DNA from: JABDBE01 sp049585795
Lineage (GTDB): Bacteria > Acidobacteriota > Terriglobia > Terriglobales > Acidobacteriaceae
DNA length: 64,000 nucleotides
Assembly (NCBI GenBank): GCA_049585795.1
Contig: JBAVAQ010000059.1
Coordinates: 1-64,000, forward strand
Direction of reading: 5' to 3'
In this document: piece after piece, positions 40,901-49,683 of the stretch
Layout of the letters: each line of letters begins with the position of its first letter
Numbering within the stretch: the first letter of the stretch is position 1
Position numbers and translations under genes: made by a program
Notes under the pieces: generated by a model
What the model was told of the DNA's origin: nothing
Databases searched by the model: none
The model's input: only the letters and a program-made list of their open reading frames with translations

Positions 40901-41965
40901 TCAGGTGAGTTTCTTGGCTGCCCAGGTTGCGGTCTCGGCGACACCGGAATCTTCGTCCGTGGCCAGTCTTTTGAGGAGCGGTAGAAACTTCCGCTCGCCG
41001 CTGTTGCCCATGGCGATCACGGCATTTCGCCGGAGGCCGGTGCGTTTGGTTCGCCGAATGGGCGATCCGCGAAACTTTTCCCGGAACTCTTCCGCGCTCA
41101 TTTCCGCGAGCCATTCCAATGCCGGATTGACCAGGTCTTCCCGCGCGTGAAATTCCTCCGTCTTCGTAACAGGAGCTTTGCGGTTCCAGGGGCAGACGTC
41201 CTGGCATATGTCGCATCCGAAAACGTGCCGGCCCATGCCCTGGCGCATTTCTTCGGGGATTGCTCCGTGTTTTTCGATAGTCAGATAGGAAATGCATTTA
41301 TTGGAGTCGAGTTGATAAGGCGCAATCAGAGCGTCCGTGGGGCAGGCATCGATGCAGCGGGTGCAACTGCCGCAGCGATCGGGCGCGGGCAGGTCGGGTT
41401 CGAGCTCGAACGACGTCAGAATCACGCCCAGGAACAACCATGAGCCTTGTTCCTGATTGAGGATGCAGGTGTTCTTTCCGATCCATCCGACGCCGGCGTA
41501 TTTGGCGTAGACGCGCTCGACCAGTGGCCCCGTGTCCACGTAGCAACGAGATTCCAGCGGGGGCGTCTTGTCACCGACCTGCTCTTGCAGTTCGCTCTCC
41601 ACTAGGCGAAGCCTGCGCATGACCGCTTCGTGGTAGTCGTCGCGGCTCCACGCGTATCGTGAAATCCACCCTCGTTCGGAGTCGTTGAACTGCGTGGAGT
41701 AGGGGTCCGCCGTGTTGTAATTGATGGCGCAAACAATCACGCTCCGCGCCCATGGAGCCGTGGAACGAAGGGAGGAGCGTTTGAGCTGTCCGGCGTTGTC
41801 GCGCGCCTCCAGGTATTTCATTTCTCCGGCGTGTCCGGCTTCAATCCAGCGGGGGAAATAATTGAGTTCGGCAAAGTCACGGACCGGCGCGATCCCAGCG
41901 AGTTCAAAGCCCGACCGGTAAGCGATTTGTTTAAGCAGCGCCGCGAGTTGGTCTGGCTGGTTCAC
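40901..41965 (-). CDS. queG: epoxyqueuosine reductase
   Basis: 354 aa, cobalamin- and [4Fe-4S]-dependent last step of queuosine synthesis in tRNA. Two ferredoxin-type clusters are visible: CGSCTRCIDACPTDAL and CDICQDVCPWNRKAP. The N-terminal domain AYRSGFELAGIAPVRDFAEL and CYVDTGPLVERVYAKYAGVGWIGKNTCIL matches the family. A HEAT-like C-terminus (RRNAVIAMGNSGERKFLPLL) is present. About 100 bp upstream of guaB. Confidence 0.95.
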   Translation of the reverse strand: MNQPDQLAALLKQIAYRSGFELAGIAPVRDFAELNYFPRWIEAGHAGEMKYLEARDNAGQLKRSSLRSTAPWARSVIVCAINYNTADPYSTQFNDSERGWISRYAWSRDDYHEAVMRRLRLVESELQEQVGDKTPPLESRCYVDTGPLVERVYAKYAGVGWIGKNTCILNQEQGSWLFLGVILTSFELEPDLPAPDRCGSCTRCIDACPTDALIAPYQLDSNKCISYLTIEKHGAIPEEMRQGMGRHVFGCDICQDVCPWNRKAPVTKTEEFHAREDLVNPALEWLAEMSAEEFREKFRGSPIRRTKRTGLRRNAVIAMGNSGERKFLPLLKRLATDEDSGVAETATWAAKKLT

Positions 41966-42078
41966 ACCCGCCCTTGTTCTCTCAGTGCCCGCACGAGGCG
42001 CAGGAAGCTACGTTTGTACGGTGAAGTCGCATTCTGGTGAGACATAGCGCAATTCGTGGCCTTTGCATTTGAGGTCCA

Positions 42079-42666
42079 TTAGTCCAGCGCCGACAAACGC
42101 GATGAACTGTCGATCAAAGCTCCGACTGCGGCCGTGAAGACGGAACGCAGCTCGGTCACATGCCCGGCAGGGATGGCTCTCGAAATCAAGAGCATAGCCG
42201 TCCCGTGCGCCATGGTCCACAAAGCCAGCGACAAGCGGGTGTGATCCGCAGCGGTTCCGCCCAGCCGCTCGGCGAGTTGGTTCTCCATGAATTGCATGGT
42301 GGGCCGATGTTCCCGAAGCGGAGACGCCTGATCCGACCGGGCCGATTGCGAGAGTTCGTAAGCGTGGCTGTAGAAGAGCTCGTACTCATAAGGATGGCTC
42401 ACGGCGAATTCAAGATAGCGCTCACAGGCTTGCTCGGGGCCTGCGCATGGCTGGAGGGCTTCGATGACATCCTGCTGAATTCGACGCAGGAGCGCGCGCA
42501 AGATGTCCTCGCGATTCCGGAAGCGCCGGTAAACCGCTGGCGTGTTAGTACCGGCTGCCTGGGCTACGGCGCGCATGGTGAGAGTTTCATCCGCTCCCTT
42601 TTTCCACAGTTTCTGGGCGGCGTTCAAAATACGTTCCTGCAGATGAGGATCAGGTTGCCGGGGCAT
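42079..42666 (-). CDS. TetR/AcrR family transcriptional repressor
   Basis: 195 aa. N-terminal helix-turn-helix at ~8-55: QERILNAAQKLWKKGADETLTMRAVAQAAG followed by NTPAVYRRFRNREDILRALL. The C-terminal ligand/dimer domain (SHPYEYELFYSHAYE...) resembles the WHG type. ATG at 42666 with AAAAGGACGG ahead. It diverges from the zincin-like gene at 42791 across a 124-bp region holding a perfect inverted repeat within a sigma70-like promoter. Regulation of that neighbour and itself is therefore likely. Effector unknown. Confidence 0.93.
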   Translation of the reverse strand: MPRQPDPHLQERILNAAQKLWKKGADETLTMRAVAQAAGTNTPAVYRRFRNREDILRALLRRIQQDVIEALQPCAGPEQACERYLEFAVSHPYEYELFYSHAYELSQSARSDQASPLREHRPTMQFMENQLAERLGGTAADHTRLSLALWTMAHGTAMLLISRAIPAGHVTELRSVFTAAVGALIDSSSRLSALD

Positions 42667-42707
42667 TTCCGTCCTTTTCGCCTGCTAAAACGATTAAATA
42701 ATTTATG

Positions 42708-42736
42708 TTGACAGCGTTAACGTAACGCTGTATACA
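42708..42736 (+). promoter_or_regulatory. sigma70 promoter with embedded TetR-type operator
   Basis: TTGACA (42708-42713), a 17-bp spacer, then TATACA (42731-42736). Perfect 9-bp arms ACAGCGTTA and TAACGCTGT around ACG (42711-42731) fill the spacer, the classic position for repression. Points toward the gene at 42791. Confidence 0.8.
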
Positions 42737-42790
42737 TAATAACTATAGGCCTGTTTCCCGCCTTTGTATAGCCGAATTCAGGAGCCATTG

Positions 42791-43585
42791 ATGTTTTCCT
42801 GGGACAATCCGGAAGACCGGGTCGCGGTCGTGCAAATGAATGCCGAGCTGCGCCATGCGCGGCTCGAGCTGCTAAGTGCGGAATGCGCGACTCATCAGCT
42901 TCGTCTCCGCTTTTCCGTCGAGGACCTCGCCCGCTACGGCGAGCAGGACCTTTTGCGCAAGGCTATCGATTCGGCAGCGGCGTTAAACGACTTTTACGCT
43001 TCCATCGAAAAGCAAATTCCCAAGGCCGGCCAGCCCTCCCCCACAGACGCTGCAGGCCTGACCGAAGAGCAGGCGCATGAAATCGGCTCATCGATCGCTT
43101 CGTACATCGAGGAGCAACGCAACCGACATTTTCCCTCCGGCACGCCCCTGAGCGCGCAGTTGAAGTCCGTCATGCAGCCTTTCTTTTCCGCAAGTCTGCT
43201 CGGCCACGTGAGGATGGCGGAACTGCGCGGCGAAGGCCTGCCCGACCCGCCGTTTTATGTTAAGGCTCGCGAGCTCGGACTTGTATATCTACCCAGTTTC
43301 GCAGAGATGAAATCGCTGACTTTCTTGGACGTCGTGGTGTCTAAACAGAGAATCAGCGACAGCGACCTCTTTCACGCGCTGGTGCACGCCGTCCAGTTTC
43401 AAATCCTGGGATTGCAGCGCTATGTGAAGCTCATGGTTCGCGGCTTGCTTAGAACTCAAGCGCACTTCGCCGTGCCGATCGAAGCCCACGCTTTCGCTCT
43501 GACCTCCAGATTCGACCGGGACTCGACGGCGGGTTTCTCCGTCGAAGAACAAGTTCGCCTGTGGATGAAGGAAAGCCGTTACTGA
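42791..43585 (+). CDS. degenerate zincin-like protein of unknown function
   Basis: 264 aa from ATG 42791 (AGGAGCCATTG ahead). The N-terminal third is helical and charged. Residues 193-235 read FHALVHAVQFQILGLQRYVK...PIEAHAFAL. This lines up with zincin-like proteins whose motif is HExxHxxQ plus a downstream Glu. Here H195, H199 and E231 remain, but the catalytic Glu after the first His is Ala196. It is therefore predicted to keep metal ligands but lack peptidase activity. No signal peptide. Controlled, by position, by the TetR operator upstream. The fold assignment is inference from motif spacing. Confidence 0.65.
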   Translation: MFSWDNPEDRVAVVQMNAELRHARLELLSAECATHQLRLRFSVEDLARYGEQDLLRKAIDSAAALNDFYASIEKQIPKAGQPSPTDAAGLTEEQAHEIGSSIASYIEEQRNRHFPSGTPLSAQLKSVMQPFFSASLLGHVRMAELRGEGLPDPPFYVKARELGLVYLPSFAEMKSLTFLDVVVSKQRISDSDLFHALVHAVQFQILGLQRYVKLMVRGLLRTQAHFAVPIEAHAFALTSRFDRDSTAGFSVEEQVRLWMKESRY

Positions 43586-43608
43586 ATCGGCCGGAGAATT
43601 ATCCAGTA

Positions 43609-44643
43609 TTATCGTGCGCCGATCTTCTCTAAGACCCCCTGCAATTCTTCGGGCAGTGGCCGTGCGAATGACAACGACAAACCGCTCCGAGGATGCTTGA
43701 ACTGTAAAGCGGCTGCGTGCAGAAAATTTCTCGGCAGAGAAATAACACTTTCGTTCTTCGCAGTCATCTCGCGCGGCGCCCCGTACAATGTATCACCCAC
43801 GATGGGATGCCGAAGCGAAGCGAGATGGACGCGGATCTGGTGGGTCCGCCCGGTATCGATGCGCACCTCCAGGAGGGTGAACTTTCCGTACTTCGAATCG
43901 ATTCTTTGTTGCGCCGCGTAGTGGGTGATTGCTTCGCGTCCGCCTGAGCGCTTGGTGGTCATACGAGTGCGCCGTATGCGATCACGGCTGATGCTGCTGC
44001 TGATTGTCCCCCGATCGTGCTTCACCCAACCATGCACCAAAGCGATATACGTTTTCTTGACCGCACGGAGGGCGAACTGCACGGCCAGCTTTCGATGGGT
44101 CTCATCGTTCTTAGCAACTACGATTAACCCGCTGGTCGCCTTGTCGAGACGGTGGACAATTCCGGGGCGCAAGTCCCCGCCCACGCCCGAGAGCTGCCCG
44201 AAGCGATGCAGCAGCGCATTCACCAGCGTGCCGCGATTGCGTTCATCGTCGGTCGCGCCGGCCCCGGCGTGCACCGTCATTCCGGCAGCCTTGTTCACCA
44301 CGGCCAAATCGTCGTCCTCATAGACGATGTCCAGCGGAAGTTCTTCAGCCATCGCCCGCAGTGGCAGCACTTTCACGTCGCCAAGAATCGCAATTCGTTC
44401 TGCTCCCCGCAAGCGGAGAGAAGCTTTCGCCGCATCATCATTGACCAGCACTTTTTCCTGGCTGATCAACTGCTGAACGCGCCCGCGGCTGGTGTCGGCA
44501 ATCCGGCTCACCAGGAATTGGTCGAGCCGCTTACCGGCATCTTCTGCGTTTGCGACAAGAATTTTAGGGAATGTGTCCACGTGCGGCGAAAAATGGTGCA
44601 AGTTCAGAATACCGCGATCATCCGTCACTGCGGATACAAACAT
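43609..44643 (-). CDS. RluA/RluD family pseudouridine synthase
   Basis: 344 aa. N-terminal S4 RNA-binding domain (AGKRLDQFLVSRIADTSRGRVQQLISQEKVLVND). Catalytic domain with VVNKAAGMTVHAGAG, and VHRLDKATSGLIVVAKND, where the Asp of HRLD is the catalytic residue; the following residue is Ala where Asp is usual. Also GRTHQIRVHLASLRHPIVGDTLYG. Domain order matches RluD, which modifies helix 69 of 23S rRNA. The specific target is inferred, and the start may lie ~20 codons downstream. Confidence 0.9.
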   Translation of the reverse strand: MFVSAVTDDRGILNLHHFSPHVDTFPKILVANAEDAGKRLDQFLVSRIADTSRGRVQQLISQEKVLVNDDAAKASLRLRGAERIAILGDVKVLPLRAMAEELPLDIVYEDDDLAVVNKAAGMTVHAGAGATDDERNRGTLVNALLHRFGQLSGVGGDLRPGIVHRLDKATSGLIVVAKNDETHRKLAVQFALRAVKKTYIALVHGWVKHDRGTISSSISRDRIRRTRMTTKRSGGREAITHYAAQQRIDSKYGKFTLLEVRIDTGRTHQIRVHLASLRHPIVGDTLYGAPREMTAKNESVISLPRNFLHAAALQFKHPRSGLSLSFARPLPEELQGVLEKIGAR

Positions 44644-44673
44644 GCGATAGGATCAAACCAGCCCTGCGAAAAG

Positions 44674-45351
44674 TTACGGCTTCACGGCGAAGACCAGAAA
44701 ATAGTCCATTCCGTCGCCCTTCACAAAGTCATAGTTTGCCTGCAAAGCGTAGCCTGCTTCGGAGGCTTCTTTAATTACGATATCGGAAGCCACACCGTGG
44801 TTTTCTCCGTTGCCGTTGCGGTCAATGATTCCAACTTTGGCCCCGGGACGAAGAGAAGAGCGCAAATTTCGCAGTAATGTGACCGGTTTAGCAACCTCAT
44901 GGTAAGCCTTCAGCAGGAGAACCGAGTCGATCTGGTCAGCGAGAAGTTGCGGGTCGTCGCTCTTACTCAGAATCGTCTTCACGTTGTGCAGGCCTTCTTT
45001 GTGAACTCTTTGGTCGATGTAATGGATGGCCTCAGGGTTAATGTCGACGGCGTAAACCAGTCCGCTGTCGGTAACGCGTCGGGCGGCGCGCACCGTGAAC
45101 CAACCCGAGCCGGCGCCGATGTCGGCGACATGCTTGCCGGGCGTGATGCCGAGAATGTCCATGACGCGGTTGACCTGGAGCCTCTCATCTCGTCCTGGCG
45201 AATCAAAAATCGACAGGTCCCCGGTGTAAGGGCTGCTGGTCTTTCGCGGTGCCGGCGGCTGGGCAGCAGTTGAAGGGGCGCTCTGAGCGGTACAAACCAC
45301 CGAACTCGAGAAGAGAAGCAGCGCATACAGCAAAACGCAACGTTTGAACAT
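44674..45351 (-). CDS. class I SAM methyltransferase with signal peptide
   Basis: 225 aa. Residues 1-23 look like a Sec signal peptide (LLYALLLFSSSVVCTAQS), followed by a Ser/Pro linker. The methyltransferase fold starts near residue 60: MDILGITPGKHVADIGAGSGWFTVRAARRV (motif I), VYAVDINPEAI, and SVLLLKAYHEV, RNLRSSLRPGAKVGIIDRNG. Such exported or membrane-tethered methyltransferases recur in acidobacteria. Activity outside the cytoplasm is unexplained because S-adenosylmethionine is cytoplasmic. Substrate unknown. Confidence 0.8.
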   Translation of the reverse strand: MFKRCVLLYALLLFSSSVVCTAQSAPSTAAQPPAPRKTSSPYTGDLSIFDSPGRDERLQVNRVMDILGITPGKHVADIGAGSGWFTVRAARRVTDSGLVYAVDINPEAIHYIDQRVHKEGLHNVKTILSKSDDPQLLADQIDSVLLLKAYHEVAKPVTLLRNLRSSLRPGAKVGIIDRNGNGENHGVASDIVIKEASEAGYALQANYDFVKGDGMDYFLVFAVKP

Positions 45352-45481
45352 GAGGCTTAGTCTCCTGACACTTCTTCTCTGAGGATAGACTGAGCAGGGC
45401 TCGATTTGGTAAGCGCAGTTGGTGAGGCGAACCGACTTCTGCTAATCTGCTAGGGCTTCTGAAACGAGGAAATCTTTAAAG

Positions 45482-47260
45482 ATGCGATATCCCAAGCTGC
45501 TTAATATCACGGTAGCGTTGTTACTTTTCGCTTTGCCGCTTTCAGCGGCCGACAAAAGCAAAACCAAGGCAAATCCTTCCCAGTCCAACCAGCCGTCTTA
45601 CGAATTACCCCAGCCGGCAAAAGAGAATCTCGATCTCAATATGTACCAGCAAATCCGGATCGAAGGTTTGACCCATTCGCATGTGATGGACTACGCCTCG
45701 GCGCTGATGGATGGGATCGGGCCGCGGCTGACGGGTTCGCCCAATCTGAAGCGCGCCAATGAATGGACGCGCGACCAGCTTGCCGCCATGGGTTGCAGCA
45801 ATGCACATCTCGAAGACTGGGGCGAATTCGGCATGGGCTGGCAGCAACTGAATACCTGGACGCGCATGGCCTCGCCCGACACGGCGGTGTTTATTACGCA
45901 GGCCGCGCCCTGGTCGCCTTCGAGCAATGGCACAGTCAGCGGGCAAGCCATATGGATGGACGTCAAGAAGGAAGAAGATCTGGAAAAGTACAAAGGAAAG
46001 CTTGGCGGCAAAGTGGTTCTGCTCGGCGATATGCGCGACGTCAAACCGGTGGACAAACCGCTGTTTGAGCGGGACGATGAAAAGGACCTGGCCAAGATTG
46101 TCGAGTATCCGCTAACGCCCGAGAGCCGCGACTACATCATGGAATATATGAAGCGGCTCGAACTGCGAGGAAAAGTCGCCCAGTTGCTCGCTTCGGAGCA
46201 TGCACTGGCAGTGATCCTCCCGAGCCGAGATGGCAGAAATAACGGCGGTTCCGGCGGGACGATCTTCGTCGACAGCGGCGGCGGCCTGGGATGGTTCAGT
46301 TATCAACGCGAACATATTCAACCCCTTCCGGTTGTGATTATGGCGATTGAGAACTACGGGCGGGTTTATCGTCTGCTGAAAGCCAACGTCCCGGTCACCA
46401 TTGAGATGGACGTTGACACTAAATTCTTTGGCGATCACGAACACGGGTTTGACACCATTGCTGAGATCCCCGGATCCGATCCGAAGCTGAAGGATGAGGT
46501 TGTGATGGTCGGAGGGCATCTGGATTCGTGGGCATCTGCGACTGGCGCGACCGACAACGGAGCCGGCACGGTGGTTGCGATGGAAGTGATGCGCATCCTC
46601 AACACGCTTCAGGTAAAGCCGCGGCGCACGATTCGCATCGGACTCTGGACGGGCGAAGAGCAGGGTTTGTTTGGCTCGATCGGCTATGTCAAGCAGCATT
46701 TTGGGTTTGTGCCGCTTTCCACCGCGCCCGATCAGGTGAAGTTGCCGGAGTGGCTGCGTAAGCCCGCTGGACCGCTTGTGGTGAAGCCCGATCAACAAAA
46801 GATCTCCGCGTATTTCAACGTGGACAACGGCAGCGGCAAAATCCTGGGAATTTATTTGCAAGAGAATATCGCCGAGGAGCCCATATTTGAGCAATGGATC
46901 GAACCGTTGAAGGATCTGGGAGTGACCGCGATCAGCGTGCGCAACACCGGTGGCACTGATCACGAGTCGTTCGATGCGGTGGGCATCCCGGGTTTCCAGT
47001 TCATTCAGGATAAGCTCGACTACGGCTCGCGGACACACCACTCGAATATGGACACGTACGAGCGGCTACAGCCGGGAGATCTGGCGCAGGCGGCGACCGT
47101 GGAAGCCATCTTCGTCTATAACACTGCCATGCGGGACCAGATGTTGCCGCGGAAGCCGCTGCCGCATCCGGAGCTTGAAGAGCAGCGCAAGGCGCCATTG
47201 AAGAATGTGATGCCGGGGGCGGTCGAGGTTGAGCAGAAGGATACAAAAGAAAATAAGTAG
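45482..47260 (+). CDS. secreted M28 family zinc metallopeptidase
   Basis: 592 aa with an N-terminal signal peptide (LLNITVALLLFALPLSAADK). A PA-like domain precedes the catalytic domain. The five two-zinc ligands can be assigned: H346 in GGHLDSWASATGATDNGAG, D358 in that same segment, E393 in WTGEEQGLFGS, D493 in NTGGTDHESF, and H519 or H520 in RTHHSNMDTYERL. E392 is the general base. Probably an aminopeptidase or carboxypeptidase acting on extracellular peptides. Monocistronic, followed by an R1 repeat. Confidence 0.92.
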   Translation: MRYPKLLNITVALLLFALPLSAADKSKTKANPSQSNQPSYELPQPAKENLDLNMYQQIRIEGLTHSHVMDYASALMDGIGPRLTGSPNLKRANEWTRDQLAAMGCSNAHLEDWGEFGMGWQQLNTWTRMASPDTAVFITQAAPWSPSSNGTVSGQAIWMDVKKEEDLEKYKGKLGGKVVLLGDMRDVKPVDKPLFERDDEKDLAKIVEYPLTPESRDYIMEYMKRLELRGKVAQLLASEHALAVILPSRDGRNNGGSGGTIFVDSGGGLGWFSYQREHIQPLPVVIMAIENYGRVYRLLKANVPVTIEMDVDTKFFGDHEHGFDTIAEIPGSDPKLKDEVVMVGGHLDSWASATGATDNGAGTVVAMEVMRILNTLQVKPRRTIRIGLWTGEEQGLFGSIGYVKQHFGFVPLSTAPDQVKLPEWLRKPAGPLVVKPDQQKISAYFNVDNGSGKILGIYLQENIAEEPIFEQWIEPLKDLGVTAISVRNTGGTDHESFDAVGIPGFQFIQDKLDYGSRTHHSNMDTYERLQPGDLAQAATVEAIFVYNTAMRDQMLPRKPLPHPELEEQRKAPLKNVMPGAVEVEQKDTKENK

Positions 47261-47307
47261 CTCCTAGCTTCTGGCTGCTAGCTAGGACTAGCAGCTAGAA
47301 GCTGTTT
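47260..47307. repeat. R1 palindromic repeat in a convergent spacer
   Basis: GCTCCTAGCTTCTGGCTGCT and AGCTAGGACTAGCAGCTAGA plus AGCTG form inverted arms between the M28 gene and the esterase gene. It shows R1 is not restricted to the ribosomal cluster. Confidence 0.7.
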
Positions 47308-48189
47308 CTAGTCACTTTTCGCCTCGAAATTCTTGGAATGGAATTCCATGACTTCGCCGATGTGCGCGCCGAAATATGAAGCGCTGTGATTGCCGGGGTA
47401 GAGATGGAATTCGTGTTTGATATGTTCTTCCTGAAGCTGCTTGTCAAGGGCCGCAGCTCCCACCTCGAAATCGTATTCATCGTCCCGCCCGCAATTGAAA
47501 TAAATCGCTAGTTTGCCGATCGCTGTCTTGTTTTTCTTGGCCAACACAAAGGGATCGTTTTCCTTCCAGTGGCGAACGTCGATCGGATTGCCGAAGACTG
47601 ATCCCAGCAAGTTGCCGAGCCGTGTGCCAGCGCGCATCGCAGCATTGAGTTCTTGCGGCGACTCGGTCATGAGGGCTGCGCTTTGCGCGCTCACGGCTGA
47701 AAACATTTCGGGATAACCAAACGCGAAGCGAAGCGCTCCGTAGCCTCCCATCGAAATGCCGGTGATCGCTCTGGCCTTGCGCTCGCGCCGAATCCGATAT
47801 TTGCCTTCGACGTAGGGTATGAACTCATGCAAGAAGAAATCGCTATAGCGGACTTTACCATCAGCGGAGTTTACGTAGAAGCTGGCCCTGGCCTCGGGCG
47901 TGACGATGAGGAAATCACCGATCTTGTGCTGCTGACGCAGGTCTTCGATCAGATTCCATCCCCCGGTTTTGAAAAGCGTTTGCTCGTTCTCGCCGAGACC
48001 GTGCAGGAAATAAAGAACCGGATAACGCTTCGCTGGCACAGAATCGTAGCTGGGCGGCAACAGCACGCAGTAACGGACCGTCTCCCCGAGGATATGACTT
48101 TTCAGCGCATCGCAATCGATGCGGCTCTGCGCCATGGCGGAGATCGCAAGACACAAGAAAAAAAGAAGAAGTCGCAGTGGCCGAAGCAT
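47308..48189 (-). CDS. secreted esterase (EstD/esterase D-like alpha/beta hydrolase)
   Basis: 293 aa. Signal peptide 1-20 (LRLLLFFLCLAISAMAQS). Alpha/beta hydrolase with RYPVLYFLHGLGENEQTLF (oxyanion region), nucleophile elbow GISMGGYGALRFAF, and the catalytic His in YPGNHSASYF. Family members (esterase D, feruloyl esterase, antigen 85-like) cleave small esters; substrate here unknown. Convergent with the M28 peptidase. Confidence 0.88.
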   Translation of the reverse strand: MLRPLRLLLFFLCLAISAMAQSRIDCDALKSHILGETVRYCVLLPPSYDSVPAKRYPVLYFLHGLGENEQTLFKTGGWNLIEDLRQQHKIGDFLIVTPEARASFYVNSADGKVRYSDFFLHEFIPYVEGKYRIRRERKARAITGISMGGYGALRFAFGYPEMFSAVSAQSAALMTESPQELNAAMRAGTRLGNLLGSVFGNPIDVRHWKENDPFVLAKKNKTAIGKLAIYFNCGRDDEYDFEVGAAALDKQLQEEHIKHEFHLYPGNHSASYFGAHIGEVMEFHSKNFEAKSD

Positions 48190-48224
48190 GAATTTTAGTT
48201 TACAGGTTTGGCATTTGTCCGGCC

Positions 48225-48289
48225 TTGAGACGTAGCAAGCTACGTCTCTACAGAACGATGCTGTAGAGACGTTCCTTGCAACGTCTCAC
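48225..48289. repeat. two R3 palindromes, one overlapping a stop codon
   Basis: TTGAGACGTAGCAAGCTACG and TCTCTACAG at 48225-48253, then CTGTAGAGACGTTCCTTGCA and ACGTCTCAC at 48261-48289. The TGA stop of the adjacent permease (48286-48288) lies inside the second. Confidence 0.75.
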
Positions 48290-49683
48290 TCGTAGCGCAA
48301 GGCCTGGACAGGATCGAGACGCGCGGCGCGGCTCGCGGGATACAAACCCGAGAGCAAGCTGACCACGATTGAAAATGCAATCGCGCCAATCACCAGCCAC
48401 CAGGGAACAAACCAAATCTGTTCTGGCGGAAATTGCTGTCGCTTTAGATAGACGTTGGTGCCCAGGTTGATGACGCGGCCGATGGTCCAACCGAGTGCAA
48501 CTCCGACGAACCCGCCGAAGACGCCCATTACGCCGGCCTCGGCAAAGAACAATCCTTTTACGTCGCCGTCACTGGCTCCGATGGCCTTCATGATTCCAAT
48601 TTCGCGGCGGCGCTCGAGAATCGCCATAACCAGCGTATTGATGATTCCAATGGAGGCCACGGCCAAAGCCAGGCTTCCGAAGATCCCGAGAAACAGATCG
48701 AGCACGGCAAAAAACCGCCGCAGGCTGCGGGTTGCGTCGACAATCGAAAAGGTGTTGAAACCCATCTTCTTGATTGCATCTTCGACCGCTTGAACCTGGG
48801 TGGCACTTTTGACGTGTACCTCGACGGTTGTATAGGTTGGCGCTCCGCTGGCCATGTTGGTCGTGTCACGCAGGTCCGAAGGCTGCATCACGTGCAAGTT
48901 CTGGGCGAGCTTCAGCGGCATAAAGACCCGTGCCCGGGCCTGGCCGCGCATGCTGTCGGGATCAAGATCGCAAACGCCCACAATCTTCAGCGTTACCTCA
49001 CGCGAGACTACGGAATAGGCTGTGCCCGTTGAATTGTCGGTCGCAGAACTCGCGGGTGCTGAATCGTTCGTGGGCGTTGCGGTTCGCTCCGCGTAGCGCA
49101 TGGTCAGTTGCTTGGCGAGCAGGGGCTTGGCCAGTTCGGTGACGCTCGGTTCGTCGCTGCCTGCTTTCGGTGTTTTTCCCAGTAGTTGTGCGGCGAATGA
49201 TTTTTGAAGGATGACTTCTGAAGCGGTGTCAGAAGAGAAAAAATTTCCCTGCATGCCATCGAAAGCGTCGTTGTTCTTTGCAGAAAAAGGCAGGCCCGCC
49301 ATCATGGTCAAGTAAGGTTTATCTTCGAAGCGAAGCTCGGTGATGAAGCGGATGTCCGGATAAGCCTCAAGCACGTTGGGCAGTTGGGCAATTTTCCGCC
49401 GCGCATCTTCGCTGAGTGCGGGACTCTCGGCCGGCGCTGGGCCGCTTTCTTCCTGCTCGCGATTGAAACCGCGCAAATCGCGGCGCGAGGTCACCACCAC
49501 AGTGTCAAACAATCCGGATTTCTCCAGTCGCCGGCCAGCCAGTTGCTGCAAGCCAATTCCCAAGGAAAGCATGGCAACCAGTGAAGCCACGCCGACGGAA
49601 ATGCCGACGGTGGTGAGCGAATTGCGCAGAATGGATTCTCGCAAATTGCGCACCGCCAACTCGGCCATGTCGTAGGTTTTCAC
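48286..49683 (-). CDS. MacB/FtsX-type ABC transporter permease
   Basis: 465 aa. One N-terminal helix (LRESILRNSLTTVGISVGVASLVAMLSLGIGL), a ~250-residue periplasmic MacB-core domain, then three C-terminal helices. The FtsX signature VMAILERRREIGIMKAIGASDGDVKGLFFAEAGVMG is present. This architecture powers mechanotransmission rather than transport through the membrane. It overlaps the ATPase gene by 4 bp (ATGA), so it pairs with it. Third gene of a minus-strand ABC operon. Confidence 0.92.
   Translation of the reverse strand: MKTYDMAELAVRNLRESILRNSLTTVGISVGVASLVAMLSLGIGLQQLAGRRLEKSGLFDTVVVTSRRDLRGFNREQEESGPAPAESPALSEDARRKIAQLPNVLEAYPDIRFITELRFEDKPYLTMMAGLPFSAKNNDAFDGMQGNFFSSDTASEVILQKSFAAQLLGKTPKAGSDEPSVTELAKPLLAKQLTMRYAERTATPTNDSAPASSATDNSTGTAYSVVSREVTLKIVGVCDLDPDSMRGQARARVFMPLKLAQNLHVMQPSDLRDTTNMASGAPTYTTVEVHVKSATQVQAVEDAIKKMGFNTFSIVDATRSLRRFFAVLDLFLGIFGSLALAVASIGIINTLVMAILERRREIGIMKAIGASDGDVKGLFFAEAGVMGVFGGFVGVALGWTIGRVINLGTNVYLKRQQFPPEQIWFVPWWLVIGAIAFSIVVSLLSGLYPASRAARLDPVQALRYE

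Noticed and set aside
40797..41297. 166-codon minus-strand open frame
   Set aside because: Overlaps queG in another frame on the same strand; queG has complete FeS motifs and standard length.
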